From Sporolactobacillus pectinivorans (GTDB lineage Bacteria > Bacillota > Bacilli > Bacillales > Sporolactobacillaceae), in contig NZ_NXGA01000001.1 of assembly GCF_002802965.1 (NCBI RefSeq), positions 3,507,343 through 3,571,342 on the forward strand: a stretch of DNA of 64,000 nt, read 5' to 3'. Shown in pieces: positions 1 to 8,066 of this stretch. Every line of letters begins with the position of its first letter. Within the stretch, counting starts at the first letter, position 1. A model generated the notes under the pieces. The model was not told the origin of the DNA and made no database searches. It saw only the letters and a program-made list of their open reading frames with translations. A program made the position numbers and the translations under genes.

Positions 1-40
1 GCAGGAGTCGAGTCCCTTTGCGTCTGCTTTCTTATAAAGA

Positions 41-135
41 AAACTTGGCAAAGTCAAGCCTCTGGCGCAGGCTGAGCCTTAGTTGCGCTTATACTATAAT
101 CCGCTAAAATTTTATACTTTCTTATAGTATAAAAA
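41..135. repeat. Interspersed repeat, short copy
   Basis: This is the short copy of an element seen again at 26191-26409. The first 45 bases and the last ~48 bases match the second copy almost exactly, but the second copy has about 126 extra bases between them. The left block holds two small dyads, CTTGGC/GTCAAG and AGGCT/AGCCT. The right block is bounded by TTATACTATAA and its reverse complement TTATAGTATAA. No ORF is present. It could be a miniature mobile element or a structured RNA; the family is not recognised. Confidence 0.6.
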
Positions 136-166
136 AAGCGGAGTGCCTGTGGCACTCCGCTTTTTA
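131..166 (-). terminator. Rho-independent terminator of dps
   Basis: Perfect stem GCGGAGTGCC / GGCACTCCGC with a TGT loop, flanked by A and T tracts. It lies 10 bases past the dps stop codon, and the minus strand continues into a T run. Confidence 0.9.
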
Positions 167-176
167 TCATTCCTTC

Positions 177-656
177 TTAGTCAGCGTTTGTCTGAGGGAC
201 TTGATCTTTACCAAGAAATGAGCTGAAGAACCACAGCTCTTTATCCAACTTGCTCTTCGTTGCAATCAACATGTCGTTCGTGACATCGTCACCCTCTTCA
301 TCCGTCAGTTTGATCCCTTCAACGAGTTCGTCTCTCAGAGTGACAAGATCATCGATCACCGTCTGTACCATTTCGTCTTCGGTCATTGCCTTTGTGTACG
401 GTCTTTCCTTCAATGTCGCATGTTCAAAAAATTCCTGCAGCGTTGAATAAGGCTGACCGTTATTTTGAAGGAGACGTTCGGCGATATCGTCAAGAATAAG
501 CGTGACTTGGTCGTATAACTCTTCAAATTTTTCATGAAGCGTGAAGAAGTTATGTCCTTTTACATACCAATGAAATTGATGGAGTTTCGTATAAAACAGT
601 CCATAATTTGCTACCTGTTGATTCAGAAATGTTTTCGTTGTTTTGCTTTGTGTCAT
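177..656 (-). CDS. dps: Dps family DNA-binding ferritin-like protein
   Basis: Dps proteins form dodecamers that oxidise and store iron with hydrogen peroxide and protect DNA in stress; they act in the cytoplasm. The 159-residue product is normal for the family. The Dps signature is present and the inter-subunit ferroxidase ligands can be placed at H29, H41, D56 and E60 with the family's usual spacing. The frame is open further upstream (GTG at 671), but that GTG abuts the GAGGAG ribosome site; ATG at 656, or TTG at 662, is better spaced. The gene is monocistronic, with a terminator after it and a PerR-box-like site before it. Confidence in the family is very high. Confidence 0.95.
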   Translation of the reverse strand: MTQSKTTKTFLNQQVANYGLFYTKLHQFHWYVKGHNFFTLHEKFEELYDQVTLILDDIAERLLQNNGQPYSTLQEFFEHATLKERPYTKAMTEDEMVQTVIDDLVTLRDELVEGIKLTDEEGDDVTNDMLIATKSKLDKELWFFSSFLGKDQVPQTNAD

Positions 657-687
657 GATCAAAAGTTCCACTCCTCATTGATTTGAA

Positions 688-702
688 TTATAATTATTAC
701 TT
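688..702. promoter_or_regulatory. Candidate PerR box upstream of dps
   Basis: The sequence TTATAATTATTACTT matches 11 of the 14 fixed positions of the Bacillus PerR consensus TTATAATNATTATAA. It lies about 30 bases upstream of the dps start. Dps (MrgA) is a classic PerR target in Bacillus, so peroxide-induced derepression is the likely control; this is inferred from sequence only. Confidence 0.55.
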
Positions 703-803
703 AACAATAATTTGATCTAGTCTCTTTGTCTACCTGAAAGCCTTATTCAAATCGATTTTGAACACTGACTCTGTCCAATGAATTACTCTGAATAAGGCGT
801 GCC

Positions 804-1703
804 TCAACGGGACCTTTTTAATCGATGAATGAACCCTGCCCCAATCTTCACTTCGGTGATCATTGTGATACTGCTCAGGATGATCACGAGCCCGATGAAG
901 GTTCCAAACGACAGCCGTTCACCAAGAAACAGTGCACCCCACAGAACGCCATACATGGAAACAAGAAGCGTCACACTCAGCGTTTTTGTCGGACCGACAT
1001 TTTTAATCAGATAGAAAAAAAGCAGGTAGGCAAAGGACGTGCACAGGATTGCCAGGCTCAGAACAGCCGTCAAAATCCCGGTACCCATGAATGGAATGCG
1101 TCCGGAGTAAGGCAGGCTGAACGGAATAAGAACAAGCCCCGCGGCCAGCTGCTGGCCGATTGTCAGAGTCAGCGAAGGTTCACCGGTAAAGCGCCTTTTG
1201 ATATAAACACCGGCAACGCCGTAGCTGAGTGAGGCGAGGAGCGAAAAGAGAACTGAGAGCAGCACCATGACCGACTGGCCCATGTGTCCCCAGCCGACGA
1301 GGATGCCAACGCCTGCAATGCCAAGCAGGATCCCGGCAACTTTTTTCAAAGACAGTCCCTCACCCAGAAAGATCCTCGCCATAATCAGGGCAAACAGCGG
1401 TGTCGTCGCGTTAAGAATGGAGGATACGGAAGCCGTGAGATAAAGCTCCGATGCGGCAATCAACGTGAAAGGGATCGCCGCGTTGATCACCCCAAGGACA
1501 ATGTATTGCTTCCATTTTTTTCGGTAATCCTGAAGCTGGTGGATCGCCCATGCATAGAGTAGAAGGACAAGACCGGCAATGAGAACCCTCAGATCGATGA
1601 GAAGGAAGGGACCCAGCACCGGGGACGCGACGCGCATAAATAAAAAGGAGCAGCCCCACAAAGCAGCAAGTAAATTCAGTATCAGAAAATCTTTTATACT
1701 CAT
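804..1703 (-). CDS. EamA/DMT family transporter
   Basis: A 299-residue protein with about ten hydrophobic segments in two repeats, the drug/metabolite transporter (EamA) architecture. Members export small metabolites such as amino acids, or drugs; the substrate cannot be told from sequence. The first segment carries the typical motif LLAALWGCSFLFMRVA. The open frame reaches GTG at 1712, but AAAGGG sits 8 bases before ATG 1703, which is chosen. It is transcribed alone on the minus strand. Confidence 0.85.
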   Translation of the reverse strand: MSIKDFLILNLLAALWGCSFLFMRVASPVLGPFLLIDLRVLIAGLVLLLYAWAIHQLQDYRKKWKQYIVLGVINAAIPFTLIAASELYLTASVSSILNATTPLFALIMARIFLGEGLSLKKVAGILLGIAGVGILVGWGHMGQSVMVLLSVLFSLLASLSYGVAGVYIKRRFTGEPSLTLTIGQQLAAGLVLIPFSLPYSGRIPFMGTGILTAVLSLAILCTSFAYLLFFYLIKNVGPTKTLSVTLLVSMYGVLWGALFLGERLSFGTFIGLVIILSSITMITEVKIGAGFIHRLKRSR

Positions 1704-1758
1704 GAACAGCACCCTTTAATATGATCTCTTCTCAATCTAAACGACAATGTATGATGCG

Positions 1759-2077
1759 TCAATCCTTTTTACCTTCCGCAAGTCGTTTGATGGATACCAG
1801 GCGGCCCCATTGCCTGGACAAATCCTTCATTCACGCGGCAGTGACAGCCAGTTGCTCCGGAAGAACGTTATAGCGCACTTCCCGCCCGATGTGCCTTCCC
1901 GTGACCTTTCAACACATCCAGATGTTTGACCACTACCTGACGGGAGATCATGACCCGATCCGCCAGGGTCGTTGCCGTCACCTGACCTTTCACCGCTATT
2001 TCGTTTAAACTCCCGCGGTGCGCCGGATTGGCCAGCGCCACCAGAACTTTATCAACGTTACCATTCTCTCTGTCCAT
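1759..2077 (-). pseudogene. ArsR family regulator, frameshifted
   Basis: The N-terminal 55 codons give a winged helix typical of ArsR repressors (VLVALANPAHRGSLNEIA, then SRQVVVKHLDVLKGHG). The frame then shifts near 1905. The expected C-terminal part continues in another frame (GREVRYNVLPEQLAVTAA, then MKDLSRQWGRL), itself broken by a TGA where a tryptophan codon is expected. It lies 8 bases downstream of the AHSA1-like gene. ArsR-AHSA1 gene pairs are common in Bacilli, so regulator loss may leave the partner constitutive. Confidence 0.8.
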
Positions 2078-2085
2078 AGCGGAAC

Positions 2086-2511
2086 CTACTTCGCCTGATG
2101 ATTGATGAAGTCCAGCATCTGCGCCCAGCCTTGATTATTGTCGTTATAGAATTTCTGACGTTCTTTCTCGGATGCTTCAAGATGTGCAAAGCCAGTCTCA
2201 ACAACGCGCAGCCGCGTCCCGCCTTTTTCCGGTGCCAAGCTGAATTCTACCAAAGTGGAGTTGCCTTCTTTTGGTTCCTCTCCCGGATAAGAGCTGGCCC
2301 AGCGGCAGGTAAGATAGGTCGGAGCATCGACTTTCTCTGTCAGCACCGGGAAATCCCCGTACTTGCATGTGGCGACCACTCGATTTCCATCAATCTCAAC
2401 GTGATCCGGCCCTTCTTCGCCGACCCACCACGCCGGCCTGCTGACTAAGTCCCACACTTTCTGCAGTGGTGCTTCAATGAATAGATCCCTCTCAATCCGA
2501 TTTTCAGACAT
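2086..2511 (-). CDS. SRPBCC/AHSA1-like protein
   Basis: A 141-residue START-like (SRPBCC, AHSA1 subgroup) protein: it opens with IERDLFIEAPLQKVWDLVSRPAWW and has a C-terminal LEASEKERQKFYNDNNQGW segment typical of polyketide-cyclase-like ArsR partners. These proteins bind hydrophobic ligands; the ligand is unknown. The frame is open to 2589, but GGAGAGGGAGG precedes ATG 2511, giving the usual N-terminus. The ArsR gene after it is broken. Confidence 0.85.
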   Translation of the reverse strand: MSENRIERDLFIEAPLQKVWDLVSRPAWWVGEEGPDHVEIDGNRVVATCKYGDFPVLTEKVDAPTYLTCRWASSYPGEEPKEGNSTLVEFSLAPEKGGTRLRVVETGFAHLEASEKERQKFYNDNNQGWAQMLDFINHQAK

Positions 2512-2670
2512 TCCGATTCCTCCCTCTCCTTTATATATGCAACTAAAAGGTAGCATATATAAAATTAATGTGCGACTTGTTGGGTGCACTTTATTGGATA
2601 GTCCAATTAATTAATAGAAATATCTGAATTTATTGTTTTCTTTCAGAAAAATATGTGATATATTGGTTTC

Positions 2671-3322
2671 ATGGTGAACAACATGATAAAAAAAATTGAT
2701 CGTCAGTCTTTAAGTGAAAAAATCTATATTGAACTCAAGAAAGCGATTGTGGAAATGGTTTTTAAACCCGGCGAACGAATCAGCGATATGGAACTGGCTC
2801 AAAACTTCGGCGTCAGCCGAGCACCAGTAAGGGAAGCGATTAAACAGCTGGAGGATGATGGCCTGATTGAATCGATTCCCGGCTCACTGACACGTGTCAC
2901 CCATATCAGCAGCGAAGAAGCCAAAAATGCCTTTACTGTCGTCGCCGTGCTGCACGATTGGGCATGAAGGAAGCTGAAATGGATACGATCGCCGATCTCA
3001 TTGTCTCTGTCCTGAAAGATCAGCAAACAACTGACGAAATTAAGAAAAAGGTTATCGATCTGCGTACGTCCTATCAGAAGATTCATTATTGCTTTGATTA
3101 AAAAGATGAGTGAATTTAAATGAGCTGTTCACAAACAGAAGTGATTCGATTGAACTGATAGATGGCCATCCGTTCAACGATGTGAGAGTGCTTTACCATT
3201 CGATTTTGATCAGCGGCAATAAGCTGATTGTGGACAAGTCCATTAAGAGCAAGCAAGAAAACTCTGTTCCTGCGCTCGCGATCGAAATCGGAATCCATTT
3301 GAATACGGAGGAATTTGTTTGA
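2671..3322 (+). pseudogene. GntR family regulator, two frameshifts
   Basis: The first 90 codons encode a clear GntR winged helix (KPGERISDMELAQNFGVSR, then APVREAIKQLEDDGLIE). The frame breaks near 2955. The effector domain continues in a second frame (LGMKEAEMDTIADLIVSVLK) to a stop near 3099, and in a third frame from 3110 (ELFTNRSDSIELID) to the stop at 3320-3322. The domain looks like a C-terminal helical sensor. A terminator follows. The target operon is not evident. Confidence 0.75.
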
Positions 3323-3358
3323 TGACATTGAGAAAAAACTCCTCTGAGGAAATAAAAG

Positions 3359-3395
3359 CACGATCTGCTCTCCTCTCAAAGCAGATCGTGTTTTT
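3359..3395 (+). terminator. Rho-independent terminator
   Basis: Stem CACGATCTGCT / AGCAGATCGTG with a 10-base loop and a TTTTT tail, located after the broken GntR gene. Confidence 0.85.
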
Positions 3396-3461
3396 ATAAG
3401 TTATGCCTGATTCGCCTCAATGCGCTATGATAGAAGTAATCATTTTCCGGAGGCGGTCTCC

Positions 3462-3516
3462 GTGAAATCATTGAATATTAATCTTGGCGATAAAAGATTA
3501 AAGTGGATGCGATTGT
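3462..3516 (+). pseudogene. Decayed copy of a macrodomain gene start
   Basis: The stretch from about 3440 resembles the start of the intact macrodomain gene at 4890: the same CCGGAGGCG ribosome site, then GTG AAA TCA as against ATG AAA TCA, and the same run towards GCGAT(T/C)GT. The copy has small deletions and then loses similarity near 3516. It reads as a remnant of a second macrodomain gene. The rest of 3400-3790 holds no recognisable gene. Confidence 0.6.
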
Positions 3517-3716
3517 TATACCACCGTGAATTCGATGCTGCTTAGTTCACTGATACAGACTGTGATGTTTGGCTGTTTGGCTGTCTTATTAGAATTGGAC
3601 CAACTTCATTGCCTATATTTTAATTAGCTTCAGACGTCCCACTGCGTGCAGATTGTCCGATTTGGTTAAATTCATGTCGCAGTACATCGGTATCATAATA
3701 GGAAACGCACAATAAG

Positions 3717-3760
3717 AAAAGCAACTCACTTCATTATTTTAACTGATGAGTTGCTCTTTT
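3717..3760 (-). terminator. Terminator of the CMD-like gene
   Basis: Inverted repeat AGCAACTCA / TGAGTTGCT flanked by AAAA and TTTT, so it can work in both directions. It lies 30 bases beyond the stop of the minus-strand gene ending at 3790. Confidence 0.75.
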
Positions 3761-3789
3761 AGTAACCTCAATATCAATTTGGTTTTCTT

Positions 3790-4170
3790 TTAAATGATGC
3801 TTCTGTCTTTAAAAACTTCTTTTGCTACGGCCACTGCGTTTAACACCCTGGGAAAACCTACGTATGGAATACACTGGATAAACACCTCAGCGACCTCTTT
3901 CGGAGCCACACCCACATTCAATGCTCCATTAATATGCACACGCAGTTGATTTTCCGTTCCGCCTAATGAAACCAGACTGCTAAGTGTGATGCATTCACGC
4001 TGTTTTAGATCTAAAACCGGTCGGGTATAAATATCGCCAAAGGCAAATTCGATAATAAATTTCCCCAGATCCGGTGCAATATCTTTCAATGACTGTACAA
4101 CCTTGTTCCCTTGTTCACCATCTACTTCCGACAATTTTTCAAAACCTGTTTCGTAACGACTTTTTCCCAA
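3790..4170 (-). CDS. Carboxymuconolactone decarboxylase family protein
   Basis: A 126-residue member of the CMD/AhpD-like all-helical fold, with the family helix LKQRECITLSSLVSLGGTE followed by a helix containing INGALNVGVAPKEVAEVFIQ. Family members range from decarboxylases to thiol peroxidase partners, and this one has only one Cys in the usual CxxC region. The frame is open to 4197, but the AGGGAG ribosome site sits 9 bases before TTG 4170, which is chosen. It is divergent from a MerR regulator and preceded by a MerR-type promoter. In B. subtilis a CMD-like gene is found near the AdhR regulator, so an aldehyde or electrophile response is plausible. Confidence 0.85.
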   Translation of the reverse strand: MGKSRYETGFEKLSEVDGEQGNKVVQSLKDIAPDLGKFIIEFAFGDIYTRPVLDLKQRECITLSSLVSLGGTENQLRVHINGALNVGVAPKEVAEVFIQCIPYVGFPRVLNAVAVAKEVFKDRSII

Positions 4171-4202
4171 ATCTTTCATCTCCCTTTTTTGGTACAATGA
4201 AA

Positions 4203-4233
4203 GTGTAGATGCTAGAGTGTACTCGATGTCAAA
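4203..4233 (-). promoter_or_regulatory. MerR-type promoter with 19-bp spacer
   Basis: On the minus strand -35 TTGACA (4228-4233) and -10 TACACT (4203-4208) are separated by 19 bases, the overlong spacing that MerR proteins correct by twisting DNA. The spacer holds the dyad GAGT-AC-ACTC. The layout matches known AdhR/NmlR-type operators. It should drive the CMD-like gene under control of the divergent MerR gene. Confidence 0.75.
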
Positions 4234-4254
4234 TAAACGCCGGGAGTTGTTTTC

Positions 4255-4629
4255 ATGTCGTATTCTATCGGGGACTTTTCTAATATAACTGGGTTGAGTA
4301 TTTACACGCTTCGATACTATGAAGAAGAAAAGTTAATCTTTCCAGCGAGAGATGAAAATAACAGACGGAGGTATACAGACAAAGACAAGATCTGGATTGA
4401 CTTTATTTTAAGGCTTAAAGAAACAGCCATGCCCATTCGGGAAATAAAGAAATATGCAAAGTTGAGGTATGCAGGCGATTCGACTTTGCGGGAAAGGTTG
4501 AAAATGCTTCAATCTCATCGCTTGTTGATGCTTGAAGAAAAAAAGAAGCTTGAAGATAATGTGGAGCATTTGGATGAAAAGATTAAAACGTATGAAAAAG
4601 CAATTTTTGTTTATGAAAAAGAAGAATGA
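4255..4629 (+). CDS. MerR family regulator, AdhR/NmlR-like
   Basis: A 124-residue regulator: N-terminal MerR winged helix (IGDFSNITGLSIYTLRYYEE), linker, then a long coiled-coil dimerisation helix from about residue 80. It resembles the short MerR proteins AdhR/NmlR, which sense aldehydes or nitrosative stress through one Cys in the segment FxxCLKxTGM. Here that segment reads FILRLKETAM and the whole protein has no Cys, so it cannot use that mechanism. GGGAG lies 8 bases before ATG. It probably acts on the divergent promoter at 4203-4233. Confidence 0.88.
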   Translation: MSYSIGDFSNITGLSIYTLRYYEEEKLIFPARDENNRRRYTDKDKIWIDFILRLKETAMPIREIKKYAKLRYAGDSTLRERLKMLQSHRLLMLEEKKKLEDNVEHLDEKIKTYEKAIFVYEKEE

Positions 4630-4889
4630 TTTTAATTGAGAAAACCTAACCTCCTTGTCGGACGCGCTGCCATCATAATTGCCATTCATCTGAATTATAG
4701 TTAAGTTTGTAGAGAAGAAATAAATGTAAGGTTAAAAACATTGAATCCAGCCGCTTCCTTTGAGGCAGGAATTAACTGATCTCCGGTTTTATTTTGATCT
4801 GAAGGCCATTATTGCCTGCTAGCCAAATCAAACATGATCTGTCTGGCTGCTTTATAATTGATATAACGATTTTACCGGAGGCGTGGTTC

Positions 4890-5387
4890 ATGAAATCATT
4901 CGATATTATCCTCGGTGACATTACAACAGTTAAAGCAGACGCGATCGTCAATGCCGCAAATACGACGCTGCTCGGCGGAGGTGGTGTCGACGGAGCCATT
5001 CACCGCGCGGCAGGGCCGGAACTTCTGACAGAATGCTGGACATTGCACGGGTGCGCGACCGGAGAGGCGAAAATCACCAAGGGCTACCGCCTGCCCGCCA
5101 AGTATGTCATCCATACCCCCGGCCCGATCTGGCAGGGCGGCGGTCATCATGAGGCTGATTTGTTGAGAAACAGCTACGTGAATAGTCTGAAGCTGGCAGA
5201 GGAACATGGCTGCCGGACTGTCGCGTTTCCTTCAATCAGCACAGGTGTTTACCATTTTCCTTTAGACAAGGCATCTGTAATTGCCGTTCAGGCGATTCAT
5301 GATTTTTTGGCACACTCTGCTCATGTCGAACAGGTACAGATGATCTGTTTTGATGAAGTGACCAAGGCGGCTTATGAAGAAGCATAA
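4890..5387 (+). CDS. Macrodomain ADP-ribose hydrolase
   Basis: A 165-residue single macrodomain of the YmdB/O-acetyl-ADP-ribose deacetylase type. Ligand motifs are clear: [20 protein letters not shown] at about 20-39 and [11 protein letters not shown] near 115-125. Such enzymes bind ADP-ribose and remove acetyl or ADP-ribosyl groups in the cytoplasm. The frame is open from 4812, but CCGGAGGCG precedes ATG 4890 and the protein then starts like its family. Upstream 4630-4889 shows no gene; a -10-like TATAAT lies near 4850. Confidence 0.93.
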   Translation: MKSFDIILGDITTVKADAIVNAANTTLLGGGGVDGAIHRAAGPELLTECWTLHGCATGEAKITKGYRLPAKYVIHTPGPIWQGGGHHEADLLRNSYVNSLKLAEEHGCRTVAFPSISTGVYHFPLDKASVIAVQAIHDFLAHSAHVEQVQMICFDEVTKAAYEEA

Positions 5388-5470
5388 GAAAAATGATATA
5401 GAGTTTATGGATGTGCCTCTTAGATTTCATCAGCTATAATCCATAGATGAGAAAGAAGGGCGGACTTTCA

Positions 5471-5644
5471 TTGTATATAGAAGTAGTCGATCATAGTGAT
5501 GAGTGGGAGCAGCAATATATTAATGAATCGAATCAGATCATGGTGATTTTAAGAAATGAGTTAATCAATATTTTTCACATCGGGAGCACTTCTGTACCCG
5601 GTTTAAAGGCTAAACCGATTATTGATATGATGCCTGTCTTTTAA
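5471..5644 (+). pseudogene. GrpB (UPF0157) family, N-terminal fragment
   Basis: About 57 codons match the start of GrpB proteins (nucleotidyltransferase fold), ending with the signature HIGSTSVPGLKAKPIID and then MMPVF-stop. Full members are near 170 residues, so about two thirds is missing. GAAGGGCGG lies before TTG 5471, the likely original start. Sequence after the stop is unrelated, suggesting a deletion or insertion junction at about 5645. Confidence 0.75.
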
Positions 5645-5671
5645 ATAACTGGGGCAGGATAACAAAATTTT

Positions 5672-5851
5672 TCAACGATCCAATGTGCGGCATCCAACAG
5701 GGTGTTGGTCGGCCTGGCGGGCCCGCCGTATTGCTTCATTAGCTGTATTCAGAGAGAATTTACCTTGTTCGATCAAATTTTTACGCTCTCGGTTCAATTC
5801 TAACTCGATTTGGTTCAAATTCTTCTTAATTCGGTTCAGTTTTCGTTCATC
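5672..5851 (-). other. Orphan coiled-coil coding fragment
   Basis: A minus-strand frame without a start codon encodes a charged helical stretch (LNRIKKNLNQIELELNRERK, then SLNTANEAIRRARQAD) ending at a stop at 5672. It looks like the C-terminal part of a coiled-coil protein, not identified. It sits where the GrpB gene was cut, so it may be the other side of that rearrangement. Confidence 0.3.
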
Positions 5852-5914
5852 TCAAACGCAGCTTCAAAATTGAAAAGCCATTACAGGGTTGTGAATATGT
5901 TAAGTGTTTAGAGC

Positions 5915-6754
5915 TCAAGACTTAGATGCTGTAATCTTTTCCATGTAGCTCCGCTTCCTCTCAATCAACCGAATGATTGCCTGTCTTTCTGATATGGATA
6001 ACCGTTCGACTAAACGCGCCGCGGCTACCGGCGCTTCCCATTGTTGAATGTCTGTTATGGAACAGTCTGTTAATTGGATATAGCGTTTCATGTAGGCATG
6101 CCGTATCTGGCTTCGCATAAATTTCATCAATACCTTTAAAATGGCTGGGATGTCCGCTGGTAATTCAGCTAAATTCAAAAGCAATGCTGTCCTGGCAACA
6201 TCGGCGCAGGAGCTTCCTTTGGTAGCAGTCATCCAGTCAATAATGAATACTTTGTCTTTCGATAGAATGATATTATCAGGATGAAAATCTCCATGACACA
6301 GGACCGATTCACTTGGAAGCTCACGGAGAAAGTCAAGCAATAGACCCTTAATGTCATCATCCAGCAAATCTGTGTGCAGAATGCGCTGACTTAAATCGTC
6401 TTTAATCAGTGGCAAATCACAATCCGTTTTTCTATGTATCTGCAGATGAAGCTCCGCCATCATCCGGCCGATTCTGCGTACCTTCCAAGGATTTCGAACG
6501 ACTCTTTGCAGAAGAGGTTCCCCCACAATTCTTTCATAAATAATACCTTTACGCCCTTCATGCTCCATCAAATCATAAACTTTTGCAACGGGAAAACCTT
6601 CTTGACAAAGCGTTCTGTTAATCTGCCATTCATGTTCTGCCCACTGCAGAGGGATGGTTTTATAAAATAATTTCACAACTCTGTTGTCACCGATATCAAA
6701 GATTTCCGCTGTCTTTCCCTGCCCGATTTTATTATCTAATAACATGGTTTGCAC
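5915..6754 (-). CDS. APH-like phosphotransferase
   Basis: A 279-residue protein of the aminoglycoside phosphotransferase/choline kinase superfamily. The catalytic loop HGDFHPDN is at 154-161 (base D156) and the metal-binding Asp at about 173 in IIDWM; the N-lobe has GQGKTAEIFD and a VVKLF lysine. Substrate is not predictable: antibiotic, sugar and amino-alcohol kinases share this fold. GTG 6754 is supported by AAGGGG 8 bases upstream. It is single on the minus strand. Confidence 0.85.
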   Translation of the reverse strand: MQTMLLDNKIGQGKTAEIFDIGDNRVVKLFYKTIPLQWAEHEWQINRTLCQEGFPVAKVYDLMEHEGRKGIIYERIVGEPLLQRVVRNPWKVRRIGRMMAELHLQIHRKTDCDLPLIKDDLSQRILHTDLLDDDIKGLLLDFLRELPSESVLCHGDFHPDNIILSKDKVFIIDWMTATKGSSCADVARTALLLNLAELPADIPAILKVLMKFMRSQIRHAYMKRYIQLTDCSITDIQQWEAPVAAARLVERLSISERQAIIRLIERKRSYMEKITASKS

Positions 6755-6852
6755 GGCTGTATCCCCTTTTTAACTTGATATCGGCACAGCTTATTCTTTC
6801 TAAATCTATAGATTTCGTTTGCCGCTTGTAAGTGCACGCATTATGCCGGACA

Positions 6853-7215
6853 TCAAATTTGTTTGCAGTATACCTCTATGTCATTTCCTTCACTGTCTTT
6901 AAATTCTAAGACCAGACTGTTTCCGATTTTGGTCAGCGGGAAAACGATTGGCGCTCCCAGTTCATGAATTCGTTTAACAAGCAAGTCCATATCATTCACT
7001 TGAAAACTTGGCAAACAGTTATTTCCCCAAACGTGTTTTTCATGAACCCCTGTATTATAAAAGAGACATAGCCTATTATGTTCAAAATTGAATGTGCTGA
7101 AAATCTTGTCTTTTTCACTGACTTCCTGATCTAGAAACTTTTCGTAAAAATGTATGGCTCTGTCCATGTCTTTTACACATATGTACATTGAATTTAAATT
7201 TAACTCTAGTGCCAC
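6853..7215 (-). CDS. VOC/glyoxalase-like protein
   Basis: A 120-residue protein with the paired beta-alpha-beta-beta-beta modules of the vicinal oxygen chelate fold: MYICVKDMDRAIHFYEKFL at the start, FQVNDMDLLVKRIHELG in the middle, and LEFKDSEGNDIEVYC at the end. The last Glu is a usual metal ligand. AAGGAGG stands 10 bases before GTG 7215, preferred to the open-frame start at 7239. Activity is unknown. Confidence 0.82.
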   Translation of the reverse strand: MALELNLNSMYICVKDMDRAIHFYEKFLDQEVSEKDKIFSTFNFEHNRLCLFYNTGVHEKHVWGNNCLPSFQVNDMDLLVKRIHELGAPIVFPLTKIGNSLVLEFKDSEGNDIEVYCKQI

Positions 7216-7263
7216 AGAGATCCGGCCTCCTTGTGCCATTGTTCAATTTCTTCCAGTAGGATG

Positions 7264-8052
7264 TTACCTTGCTTCAAACAAACCTGTCGCTTTGGTGATG
7301 TGAATCCACCCACCCTGCTTCTCTTTTTCTTCCTCAAGGTATTGAATAAAATCTTCGAGCTTCGCGCCGGTCATGATTTTCTTTATTTCCGTACCTGAGG
7401 ACAAAATATAATCGGCAATCGCATGCATATCATCAATTCGCAGTCCTCCGGGGAATGCTTTTAACTGTACATAACGAAAATAAGGTGCCAGCTGTTCTGC
7501 ACCATTTTCGAGGCCGAACGCCGCTGCCTGAACATTCGTCAGGACATCACCAAGAGCCGGATCAAAACCTTTCAACAATATATTGAGTTCCATCATATGT
7601 TTTTCTCCAATGGTTGACGCGTAAAAAACACCTTGCGGTTTCAATACCCTGCGGACTTCCTGGATAGCCCGCTGCCTGTCCGGAACATGATAAAGCATAT
7701 GATTGACGATGACAACGTCAAACTGATTATCTTCATAGGGTATATTCTGAATATCAATTTTTCTGTAACTGATGTTTGGCGCCTCGCCCATAGTCTGCTG
7801 CGTATCCGCCAGCATGCCTGAAGAAAAGTCCGATAATGTGATCATCCAGCTATCAGGTACACAGTCCCTGTTTTTTTTCCAAAACGTACCGTCCCCGCAT
7901 CCCAGTTCAAGAATTCTGCTGCCCATTTCGATTTGGTACTGCTCAAAAAGCCATTCATGCCAGTCTCTTTTATTCGTGCTGTACTGTTGATGCATTCTGA
8001 TCCGAATATTCAGGTTCGATGCATCCTGATATTGCTTCTTAACATCTTCCAT
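7264..8052 (-). CDS. Class I SAM-dependent methyltransferase
   Basis: A 262-residue methyltransferase with motif I ILELGCGDGTFW, the post-I acidic region LSDFSSG, and IDIQNIPYEDNQFDVVIVNH typical of UbiE/Methyltransf_11 enzymes. The acceptor is unknown. ATG 8052 has GAGAGG 10 bases upstream; the frame also offers TTG 8070, overlapping the gene before it. It lies 14 bases after the acetyltransferase and is probably cotranscribed with it. Confidence 0.88.
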   Translation of the reverse strand: MEDVKKQYQDASNLNIRIRMHQQYSTNKRDWHEWLFEQYQIEMGSRILELGCGDGTFWKKNRDCVPDSWMITLSDFSSGMLADTQQTMGEAPNISYRKIDIQNIPYEDNQFDVVIVNHMLYHVPDRQRAIQEVRRVLKPQGVFYASTIGEKHMMELNILLKGFDPALGDVLTNVQAAAFGLENGAEQLAPYFRYVQLKAFPGGLRIDDMHAIADYILSSGTEIKKIMTGAKLEDFIQYLEEEKEKQGGWIHITKATGLFEAR

Positions 8053-8066
8053 GATATGACATCCTC

